Shown here one piece after another: positions 58,354 to 64,000 of a DNA stretch of 64,000 nucleotides. The DNA is taken from assembly GCF_002217755.1 (NCBI RefSeq), contig NZ_BCFL01000021.1, positions 186,001 through 250,000 on the forward strand, written 5' to 3'. The position numbers and the translations under genes are program-made. The stretch is from Streptomyces hyaluromycini (lineage in GTDB: Bacteria > Actinomycetota > Actinomycetes > Streptomycetales > Streptomycetaceae). Under the pieces are notes generated by a model. The model searched no databases. It had not been told where the DNA came from and saw nothing but the letters and a program-made list of their open reading frames with translations. Each line of letters opens with the position of its first letter. Position 1 is the stretch's first letter.

Positions 58354-59513
58354 AGCGCCGCGCAACCGGGGCCGCGGTGAGCCTGCTGCTCGCCGGCTCG
58401 CTCGCCCTGCTGCCGTCCACGACCGCGTACGCGGACAGCATCCGCGCCCAGCAGTGGGGCCTGTCCGCCCTGCACCTCGACGAGGCCTGGCAGACCACCA
58501 AGGGCAAGGGCATCACCGTCGCCGTCCTGGACACCGGCGTCGAGGCCGACCACCCGGACCTCGTCGGCAACGTCATGGCCGCCAAGGACATGATCGGCTT
58601 CGGGGCCAAGCCCGGCGACCGCACCTGGGCCCGGCACGGCACCGCCATGGCCGGCATCATCGCCGGTCACGGCCATGGCGTCGGGAACGAGGACGGGGTG
58701 ATGGGCGTGGCCCCGGAGGCCAGGATCCTGCCCGTCCGGGTCATCCTCGAAGACGGTGACAGCGCCCGCGGCAAGGCCCGCTCCACCCGGGGCAACGCCC
58801 TCGCCGAGGGCATCCGGTGGGCCGCCGACCACGGCGCCGACGTCATCAACCTCTCCCTCGGCGACGACTCCGACTCCGCCCACCCCGAGCCCAGCGAGGA
58901 CGAGGCGATCCAGTACGCCCTGAAGAAGAACGTCGTGGTCGTCGCCTCGGCCGGCAACGGCGGCGACAAGGGCGACCACATCTCCTACCCGGCCGCCTAC
59001 CCGGGCGTCATCGCCGCCACCGCGGTGGACAAGTTCGGCACCCGCGCCGACTTCTCCACCCGCCGCTGGTACGCCACGGTCAGCGCACCCGGCGTCGACA
59101 TCGTCATCGCCGACCCGGACCACAAGTACTACGAGGGCTGGGGCACCAGCGCCGCCTCCGCCTTCGTCTCCGGCGCCGTGGCCCTGGTCAAGGCGGCCCA
59201 CCCGGGCCTCACCCCGGCCCAGATCAAGAAGCTCCTGGAGGACACCGCCCGGGACGCCCCGGCGGGCGGCCGTGACGACTCCCGGGGCTTCGGAATGATC
59301 GACCCGGCGGCGGCGATCAAGGCCGCGGCCAAGCTGAAGACAGAGAACCTGACATCGGCGTCGTACAACAAGAAGTACTTCGGCTCCGGCCCGGACCCGC
59401 AGGAGAAGGCGACGAGCGCGACGGACTGGGCAGCCCCGCTGGCCGGCGGCACGGGCGGGGTACTGGCGGTGGCGGCGGTGGTGCTGTGGCGAGGCCGCCG
59501 CAGGACTGTCTGA
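58350..59513 (+). CDS. Type VII secretion-associated subtilisin-like protease (mycosin)
   Basis: This is 387 residues from ATG 58350, overlapping the upstream gene by four bases. A signal peptide (KRRATGAAVSLLLAGSLALL) comes first. The S8 catalytic domain has Asp in VAVLDTGVEADHPDL near residue 60, His in ARHGTAMAGIIAGHG near 95 and Ser in WGTSAASAFVSGAVAL near 267. A C-terminal membrane helix followed by RGRRRTV anchors it to the outer face. The length and topology match mycosins (MycP). No other ESX component is nearby, so it may be an orphan working with the proline-rich partner. Confidence 0.9.
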   Translation: MKRRATGAAVSLLLAGSLALLPSTTAYADSIRAQQWGLSALHLDEAWQTTKGKGITVAVLDTGVEADHPDLVGNVMAAKDMIGFGAKPGDRTWARHGTAMAGIIAGHGHGVGNEDGVMGVAPEARILPVRVILEDGDSARGKARSTRGNALAEGIRWAADHGADVINLSLGDDSDSAHPEPSEDEAIQYALKKNVVVVASAGNGGDKGDHISYPAAYPGVIAATAVDKFGTRADFSTRRWYATVSAPGVDIVIADPDHKYYEGWGTSAASAFVSGAVALVKAAHPGLTPAQIKKLLEDTARDAPAGGRDDSRGFGMIDPAAAIKAAAKLKTENLTSASYNKKYFGSGPDPQEKATSATDWAAPLAGGTGGVLAVAAVVLWRGRRRTV

Positions 59514-59545
59514 AACACCCTGACTTTTTACTGCCTAAAGGGAGA

Positions 59546-59630
59546 CGCGCCCCAAAGGGGCGCGGGGCTGTTCTGATATGCGGCTCCGCCACGCGGGCGC
59601 GACCAGCCCCCGCCGGCCCGCACCCGCCCG
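59546..59630. repeat. Dispersed intergenic repeat, copy 4
   Basis: GCGCCCC (59547-59553), AAA, GGGGCGC (59557-59563), then GGGGCTGTTCTGATATGCGG and CACGCGGGCGCGACCAGCCC. It lies between the convergent mycosin and beta-lactamase-like genes and can act as their shared terminator. Confidence 0.87.
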
Positions 59631-59650
59631 CGAACCCCTGAACCCTCCCC

Positions 59651-60649
59651 CTACTGCGAAGCCGAAGCCGACGCGGACGAATCAGCTTCGGTGAACGCCC
59701 CCACCGCCGCCTTCGCAGCCGCCTCCACCAGCGAGATCCCCTTCGCCTGGCTCACGGTCCCCTTCGACAGCACGGCGACCAGATAGTCCGTCCCGTCCAC
59801 CGTCACCCGCCCGATGCTGTTGACGTCCCACAACCCCGTGGTGCTGCGCGCCAGCCACCCGTTCTTCAGCGCGAACTCCGAACCGTCGGCGGCGGCCGAG
59901 ACGCCCCACCGCTGGTCCGACTCGACCGTCTTCATCAGCCCCTGGATGTACGCCTGCGAGGCCGCGCTCAGCTTCGAGTCGTCCCCGAACACCTGCTGGA
60001 GCAGCGTGAGTTGATCGGCGGCGGTGGTCTGCGTCAACCCCCACAGCGCCCCGTCGCCGCCCTCTGTGCCGGTCAGTCCGAAGCGCTTGTTCGCCGCGTC
60101 CAGGCCCGTGGCCTTGCCGATGATGTCCCACAGGTCGGACGCCGACGTGTTGTCGCTGTTCTCGATCATCTTCGTGGCGTACGCCTTCTCCGTCGCCGTC
60201 AGATGCCGGCCGGCGTCCTGCGCCTGCAGCAGCAGCGTCGCGAGGATGTCGACCTTGACGATGCTCGCGGTGTCGAAGGCCGAGTCGCCGTAGGCCGCGC
60301 TGTCGCCGGAGTCGAGGTCGAGGACCGCCGCCGAGACCTTCGCCGCGGACGGCACGGTCACCCTGCCCATCGCCGAACTCAGCAGCGCGTCCCGGTCCAC
60401 GGCCGGCTCCGTCACGGGTTCCACCGATGCCTCCCCACTCGCCGCGGCCGAGGCCGAGGAGGACGGCGCCGGCGACGCCGCCGACGATACGGCGTTGCCG
60501 TGCGCGTGCGCCTTCACGTACACGGTGCCCGCCGCGGTGGCACCGACGACGGCGACCGTGGCGAGGGAGACGTAGAGAAGGGCCCGGCGCCGCGGCCGGC
60601 CGCGGCGCCGGGCCCGGCGGGATCCTGAGGTGGCTCTGGGGGACTCCAT
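59651..60649 (-). CDS. Class A beta-lactamase-like serine hydrolase
   Basis: This is 332 residues from ATG 60649. A short Arg-rich N-terminus and a membrane helix (about 25-45) precede a Ser/Ala-rich linker (45-85). The hydrolase domain has SIVKVD (SxxK, catalytic Ser near 128), NSDNTSASD (SDN-like) and KNGWLAR in place of KTG. The family includes membrane-anchored beta-lactamase-like enzymes of unknown substrate, so resistance should not be assumed. It is probably exported and anchored. It converges on the mycosin gene across repeat copy 4. Confidence 0.83.
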   Translation of the reverse strand: MESPRATSGSRRARRRGRPRRRALLYVSLATVAVVGATAAGTVYVKAHAHGNAVSSAASPAPSSSASAAASGEASVEPVTEPAVDRDALLSSAMGRVTVPSAAKVSAAVLDLDSGDSAAYGDSAFDTASIVKVDILATLLLQAQDAGRHLTATEKAYATKMIENSDNTSASDLWDIIGKATGLDAANKRFGLTGTEGGDGALWGLTQTTAADQLTLLQQVFGDDSKLSAASQAYIQGLMKTVESDQRWGVSAAADGSEFALKNGWLARSTTGLWDVNSIGRVTVDGTDYLVAVLSKGTVSQAKGISLVEAAAKAAVGAFTEADSSASASASQ

Positions 60650-60784
60650 GCCCGCGATGCTCGGGGCGGGGACTGTGTGAGCCGTTTGCTGGACGTTAGA
60701 AGTAGGTCAGGGAAATCTGAGATTCCGGTGAAACCCGTGTCGGACGGGTTTCGGGGGCCGCACAAGCGCAGCAGCATCCCACCG

Positions 60785-60799
60785 ATAGGGTCGGGGACC
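60785..60799 (+). promoter_or_regulatory. Putative leaderless promoter of the SseB-like gene
   Basis: TAGGGT (60785-60790) lies nine bases before the GTG start at 60800. No ribosome binding site is seen. Confidence 0.4.
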
Positions 60800-61534
60800 G
60801 TGGCGAACAAGAACATTCCCGACTCCGGCTACTCCGACGACGACGGCTCCGCCGACCCCCGGCTGGCCGCCGCGCTGGCCGCCTGGGCCGGGGACCGCAG
60901 CGCCGTCGGTCCGGTCCTGGAGGCGCTGAAGGGCGCCCGGCTGCTGGTCCCGGTGGTCGCCGTGCTCGGCGAGGCCGAGGAGGACGAGAACGGGCTGCGC
61001 CGCGAGAAGAGCAGCGACATGGCCGTCCCCACCCTGAAGGCGGGCCACCGCACCGCGCTGCCGGCCTTCACCTCCACCGCCTCGCTGGCCCGCTGGGACC
61101 CGGCGGCCCGGCCCGTCGCCGTACCCCTGCACCAGGCGCTCCAGGCAGCCGCGCACGAGAAGGCCGACACGGTGGTGCTGGATCTGTCGGGGCCGGTGCC
61201 GTTCGAACTGACCGGCGCCGCGCTGCTCGCCCTCGCCGAGGGGCGTACGACCACCGATCCGCTCGCCGACCCGGCCGTGGTCGGTGCCGTCCGGGCCGCG
61301 GTGGCCGCCGAGCCCGCCGTGCTCCGTGCCCACCTCGGGCCCGGGTCCGCCGACGGCACGCTGGCGCTGGTCCTCGACCCGGCGGCCGCGCAGCCCGCCG
61401 AGGCCGCCCGGGCCGTCGCCGAGCGGCTCGCCGCCGACGAGACACTGAGGGCCCGCCTGGTGCACGGCCTCGACCTGGCACTGCTGCCGGCCGGGACCGT
61501 GCCTCCGGGCGAGCCCTTGTACGTCAGGGACTGA
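60800..61534 (+). CDS. SseB-family protein
   Basis: I choose GTG 60800 (244 residues, VANKNIPDSGYSDDDGSADP); an upstream in-frame extension to 60677 overlaps the divergent gene's promoter. The conserved part (about 15-120) reads LAAALAAWAGDRSAVGPVLE, ALKGARLLVPVVAV and KSSDMAVPTLKAGHRTALPA, FTSTASLARW. This is the SseB/enhanced serine sensitivity domain. The second half is a similar but weaker repeat with a PVP-like strand. The molecular function is unknown. It converges on the DUF1844 gene with 15 bp between. Confidence 0.85.
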   Translation: MANKNIPDSGYSDDDGSADPRLAAALAAWAGDRSAVGPVLEALKGARLLVPVVAVLGEAEEDENGLRREKSSDMAVPTLKAGHRTALPAFTSTASLARWDPAARPVAVPLHQALQAAAHEKADTVVLDLSGPVPFELTGAALLALAEGRTTTDPLADPAVVGAVRAAVAAEPAVLRAHLGPGSADGTLALVLDPAAAQPAEAARAVAERLAADETLRARLVHGLDLALLPAGTVPPGEPLYVRD

Positions 61535-61549
61535 ACGCTGGACCGGACG

Positions 61550-61933
61550 CTAGCCGTAGACCGGGCCGGTGTACTTCTCGCCGGGGCCCTGGCCGGGCTC
61601 GTCGGGGACGATCGAGGCCTCGCGGAAGGCAAGCTGCAGCGACTTCAGGCCGTCCCGCAGCGGGGCCGCGTGGAAGGAGCTGATCTCGGTCGCGGACGCG
61701 TCGAGCAGCCCGGCGAGGGCGGTGACCAGCTTGCGGGCCTCGTCCAGGTCCTTGTACTTGTCGCCCTCCCCTTCTTGTGGGGCCAGACCGAGCTTCACGG
61801 CCGCGGCGCTCATCAGGTTGACGGCGACCGTCACGATCACCTCGACCGCGGGGACCTCGGCGATGTCGCGGGTCATCTCGTCGAAGTCGGGCTGTCCGGC
61901 GTCACCGGGGCCGGGAAGGGGCGTCTCACTCAT
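61550..61933 (-). CDS. DUF1844 protein
   Basis: This is 127 residues from ATG 61933 (MSETPLPGPG). The DUF1844 part reads DIAEVPAVEVIVTVAVNLMS, AAAVKLGL then YKDLDEARKLVTALAGLLDA. It is a short, mostly helical cytoplasmic protein conserved in actinobacteria, located beside infC in many genomes. The function is unknown. It is divergent from infC. Confidence 0.83.
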   Translation of the reverse strand: MSETPLPGPGDAGQPDFDEMTRDIAEVPAVEVIVTVAVNLMSAAAVKLGLAPQEGEGDKYKDLDEARKLVTALAGLLDASATEISSFHAAPLRDGLKSLQLAFREASIVPDEPGQGPGEKYTGPVYG

Positions 61934-62334
61934 GCCCCACACGATAGGCGCAGGGGGGAGGGGGCTCTTACTTAGCCCCAGGTCGTCTCAATTAGCCCTG
62001 TCTCGGCTTTGCTGCTAGCCTTGTGTGACGACCGGCCGGACAGATATGCCTCACGGCTAGCTGAACCGGCCCACAAGTGGAGGCTTCGAACTCCCACCTG
62101 GCCACCCTCTCGGGCGGCAGGTCACCGGTCAGACGGTCGCTTCGCCGTTTACGGCGACGGCGTTCCGTCCGATTCTGCGCCCCGCGATCCTCGCGGCGGT
62201 GTTCCGGTAGTTCGAGGAGCCCCGCCTGTGATCGTCCGGGGCATTTTTTCTGCTTCGGTGCGGTTAGGTCTTACGAAAACAGACGTTACGCGGCTGTCCG
62301 CCAGACCGCCGCGTGGTGCTACCGAGGAGGATCC
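61934..62334 (+). promoter_or_regulatory. infC leader with promoter and attenuator-like terminator
   Basis: TAGCCT (62016-62021) is a possible -10, with TTAGCC (61992-61997) 18 bases upstream. About 200 bases further, GCCCCG (62219-62224) pairs with CGGGGC (62237-62242), followed by ATTTTTTC (62243-62250), a proper intrinsic terminator 85 bases before infC. CGCCG-TTTA-CGGCG near 62147 and another hairpin at 62180-62198 lie between. The arrangement is that of a transcription attenuator, as known for infC-rpmI-rplT operons regulated by L20 in other bacteria. Confidence 0.6.
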
Positions 62335-63009
62335 ATCAGCACCGAGCCCCGCATCAACGACCGGATTCGCGTTCCCGAGGTGCGACTTGTCGGTCCCAGC
62401 GGCGAGCAGGTCGGGATTGTTCCGCTTGCCAAGGCGCTGGAGCTTGCCCAGGAGTACGACCTCGACCTGGTCGAGGTGGCGGCGAGCGCACGTCCGCCGG
62501 TCTGCAAGCTCATGGACTACGGCAAGTTCAAGTACGAGTCGGCCATGAAGGCCCGTGAGGCGCGCAAGAACCAGGCGCACACGGTCATCAAGGAAATGAA
62601 GCTCCGGCCGAAGATCGACCCGCACGACTATGACACCAAGAAGGGTCACGTCGTCCGGTTCCTCAAGCAGGGCGACAAGGTCAAGATCACGATCATGTTC
62701 CGTGGTCGCGAGCAGTCCCGGCCCGAACTGGGCTACCGACTGCTGCAGCGTCTCGCGGAGGACGTCCAGGACCTCGGTTTCGTGGAATCGAACCCGAAGC
62801 AGGACGGCCGAAACATGATCATGGTTCTCGGTCCGCACAAGAAGAAGACCGAGGCGATGGCCGAGGCCCGGCAGGCGCAGGAGGCCCGCAAGGCGGAAGC
62901 GAAGGCCAACCCCGGTCGCTCGCAGAACGCCGCGGAATTCGACGACGCCGAGGACGAAGCCGCCGAGGTCGAGGCCGAGGCGCCCGCCGAGGAGCATGTC
63001 GAGGCGTGA
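62335..63009 (+). CDS. infC: Translation initiation factor IF-3, probable AUC start
   Basis: This is 224 residues if initiated at ATC 62335 (ISTEPRINDRIRVPEVRLVG). GAGGAGG at 62324-62330 lies four bases before it, and no ATG, GTG or TTG is available at the conserved N-terminus. infC is known for non-AUG starts in other bacteria, where IF-3 checks its own initiation. Domains: N-terminal (about 1-75, VPLAKALELAQEYDLDLVEV), linker, and C-terminal (about 85-165, LRPKIDPHDYDTKKGHVVRF, FRGREQSRPELG). A charged, Ala/Glu-rich tail follows. It keeps 30S subunits free and proofreads start codons. Confidence 0.93.
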   Translation: MSTEPRINDRIRVPEVRLVGPSGEQVGIVPLAKALELAQEYDLDLVEVAASARPPVCKLMDYGKFKYESAMKAREARKNQAHTVIKEMKLRPKIDPHDYDTKKGHVVRFLKQGDKVKITIMFRGREQSRPELGYRLLQRLAEDVQDLGFVESNPKQDGRNMIMVLGPHKKKTEAMAEARQAQEARKAEAKANPGRSQNAAEFDDAEDEAAEVEAEAPAEEHVEA

Positions 63010-63088
63010 CCCCGGGGTAACCCGCCCCAGGTCAGCACCCAGGGGCGAGAGTCCCAGGATGTAACCGATACAAGAGCGACGTTCCGCC

Positions 63089-63112
63089 GTGCCCGGTTTA
63101 GCGACCGGGCAC
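63089..63112 (+). promoter_or_regulatory. Hairpin between infC and rpmI
   Basis: GTGCCCGGT (63089-63097) pairs perfectly with ACCGGGCAC (63104-63112). It lies 32 bases before the rpmI start and might be a binding site for L20 or just a processing hairpin. Confidence 0.45.
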
Positions 63113-63144
63113 CGGAGCGCCACCGACGAGGAGATAACGGCGCT

Positions 63145-63339
63145 ATGCCGAAGAACAAGACGCACAGCGGTGCCAGCAAGCGCTTCAAGGTCACCGGCTC
63201 CGGCAAGGTCCTGCGTGAGCGCGCCGGCAAGCGCCACCTGCTCGAGCACAAGTCGTCCCGTGTGACGCGTCGCCTCACCGGCAACGCCGAGATGGCCCCG
63301 GGTGACACCGCGAAGATCAAGAAGCTTCTCGGCAAGTGA
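63145..63339 (+). CDS. rpmI: Ribosomal protein L35 (bL35)
   Basis: This is 64 residues from ATG 63145, with GAGGAG upstream. The highly basic sequence PKNKTHSGASKRFKVTGSGK and RRLTGNAEMAPGDTAKIKKL is a full-length L35. It is a 50S component, cotranscribed with infC and rplT. Confidence 0.97.
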   Translation: MPKNKTHSGASKRFKVTGSGKVLRERAGKRHLLEHKSSRVTRRLTGNAEMAPGDTAKIKKLLGK

Positions 63340-63438
63340 CACGCGGGCGCCCGCAGCGCCCTGAGTCAGCCCAACCGGGACCCAGTCGTTTCCGGGCCGC
63401 GTGAGTCCAACCGCGGCCCCGCTACAAGGAGTTAACAA

Positions 63439-63822
63439 GTGGCACGCGTCAAGCGGGCAGTCAACGCCCACAAGAAGCGCCGGGCGATCCTCGAGGCGGC
63501 CTCCGGCTACCGCGGTCAGCGTTCGCGCCTGTACCGCAAGGCCAAGGAGCAGGTCACCCACTCGCTGGTCTACAACTACAACGACCGCAAGAAGCGCAAG
63601 GGCGACTTCCGTCAGCTGTGGATCCAGCGCATCAACGCCGCTGCCCGCGCCAACGGCATCACCTACAACCGCTTCATCCAGGGTCTGAAGGCCGCGAACG
63701 TCGAGGTCGACCGCAAGATCCTGGCGGAGTTGGCCGTCAACGACGCCAACGCTTTCGCCGCGCTCGTCGAGGTGGCCCAGAAGGCGCTGCCGTCGGATGT
63801 CAACGCCCCCAAGGCGGCGTGA
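63439..63822 (+). CDS. rplT: Ribosomal protein L20 (bL20)
   Basis: This is 127 residues from GTG 63439, with AAGGAG upstream. RRAILEAASGYRGQRSRLYR, AKEQVTHSLVYNYNDRKKRK and the globular part LWIQRINAAARANGITYNRF identify L20, an early 50S assembly protein. In Bacillus and E. coli it represses this operon by binding the mRNA leader. Whether it does so here is not shown, but the leader has a terminator. A hairpin ends the operon. Confidence 0.97.
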   Translation: MARVKRAVNAHKKRRAILEAASGYRGQRSRLYRKAKEQVTHSLVYNYNDRKKRKGDFRQLWIQRINAAARANGITYNRFIQGLKAANVEVDRKILAELAVNDANAFAALVEVAQKALPSDVNAPKAA

Positions 63823-63854
63823 CGCTGCGCTGGCTTTGAGCCGACGTGACTGAA

Positions 63855-63890
63855 GGACCCGCAGGCTGAATGGCTTGCGGGTCCTGCTGT
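63855..63890 (+). terminator. Terminator after rplT
   Basis: GGACCCGCA (63855-63863) pairs with TGCGGGTCC (63876-63884). TGCTGTTGCTG follows. Confidence 0.82.
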
Positions 63891-63925
63891 TGCTGCCGCG
63901 GCCTTGTCCTTCGGCCGCGGGCCGG

Positions 63926-63995
63926 TGGGGGCTGGTCGCGCCCACGCGGCGGAGCCGCATATTGACTGGGGCCCCGCGCCCCTTACGGGGCACGT
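63926..63995. repeat. Dispersed intergenic repeat, copy 5
   Basis: GGGGGCTGGTCGCGCCCACG, CGGCGGAGCCGCATATTGAC, then CCCCGCGCCCCTTACGGGGC. It has the same orientation as copy 1 and lies just beyond the rplT terminator at the window edge. Confidence 0.87.
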
Positions 63996-64000
63996 CTTAG

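Noticed and set aside
59651..60649. Calling the beta-lactamase-like gene a resistance determinant
   Set aside because: The KTG motif is KNG and this membrane-anchored subgroup has no established antibiotic substrate.
62149..63993. A 614-codon open frame on the minus strand over infC-rpmI-rplT
   Set aside because: The ribosomal and IF-3 genes are unambiguous on the plus strand.
1..64000. tRNA, rRNA or IS elements
   Set aside because: I found no cloverleaf with a GTTCGA-type T-loop, no rRNA segments and no transposase frames.

Overview
The window is a high-GC actinobacterial chromosome segment, almost certainly from a Streptomyces species. It carries a Pup-proteasome locus, a conservon (a sensor / roadblock / DUF742 / GTPase / P450 set), codons rich in G or C at position 3, frequent GTG and TTG starts, and ATGA- or GTGA-type gene overlaps. 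From memory, gene order matches the S. coelicolor SCO1598-SCO1649 region read in reverse. I see no rRNA, tRNA, phage, IS element or CRISPR array; nearly everything is vertically inherited chromosomal core.

Layout. 1-4.2 kb: end of an M50 site-2 protease, a membrane protein, tRNA m1A58 methyltransferase, a secreted protein and a [3Fe-4S]-type ferredoxin. 4.4-14.2 kb: proteasome and pupylation genes (arc/mpa, dop, pup, a decayed endonuclease VII gene, prcB, prcA, an inserted divergent LacI/MFS pair, pafA). 14.3-23 kb: two FKBP prolyl isomerases, pafB-pafC, a zinc-ribbon protein, tatA-tatC and a Ski2-type helicase whose promoter matches the PafBC-type RecA-independent damage motif. 23-30.5 kb: an operon usually labelled urea degradation but better read as guanidine assimilation (biotin carboxylase-type enzyme, two DUF1989 deiminase subunits, allophanate hydrolase), with a divergent TetR regulator. 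30.8-35.4 kb: rarABCDE conservon (cvn9 type). 35.4-41.8 kb: RluA-family pseudouridine synthase, an APC permease carrying the same palindromic operator as the guanidine operon, a PadR regulator, a DrrAB-like ABC exporter and an iron-box-controlled siderophore-interacting protein. 41.9-48.2 kb: 5'-3' exonuclease, a decayed coding stretch, an XRE-cupin regulator, a metal-receptor-like protein whose N-terminus comes from a dispersed repeat, a TDT transporter with a LysR regulator, and an APH-fold kinase. 48.2-53.3 kb: gamma-glutamylation cluster (amidotransferase-type hydrolase, GntR regulator, glnA4, aldehyde dehydrogenase, SDR). 53.4-62 kb: a DUF2510 protein, a PLP enzyme, a proline-rich membrane protein coupled to a mycosin protease, a beta-lactamase-like protein, SseB-like and DUF1844 proteins. 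62-63.9 kb: infC-rpmI-rplT behind an attenuator-like leader.

How the genes work together. Dop converts Pup-GGQ to Pup-GGE, PafA ligates it to substrates, ARC unfolds them and PrcBA degrades them. PafBC, next to this locus, is known in mycobacteria to activate RecA-independent DNA-damage promoters; two repair-type genes here (helicase and exonuclease) have such promoters at different match quality. The second theme is nitrogen scavenging: a guanidine module whose enzyme operon and putative importer, 8 kb apart, share a distinctive operator, and a glnA4-type amine utilisation cluster.

Five copies of a roughly 70-bp intergenic repeat ending in a GC hairpin sit beside stop codons. One has been captured as coding sequence.
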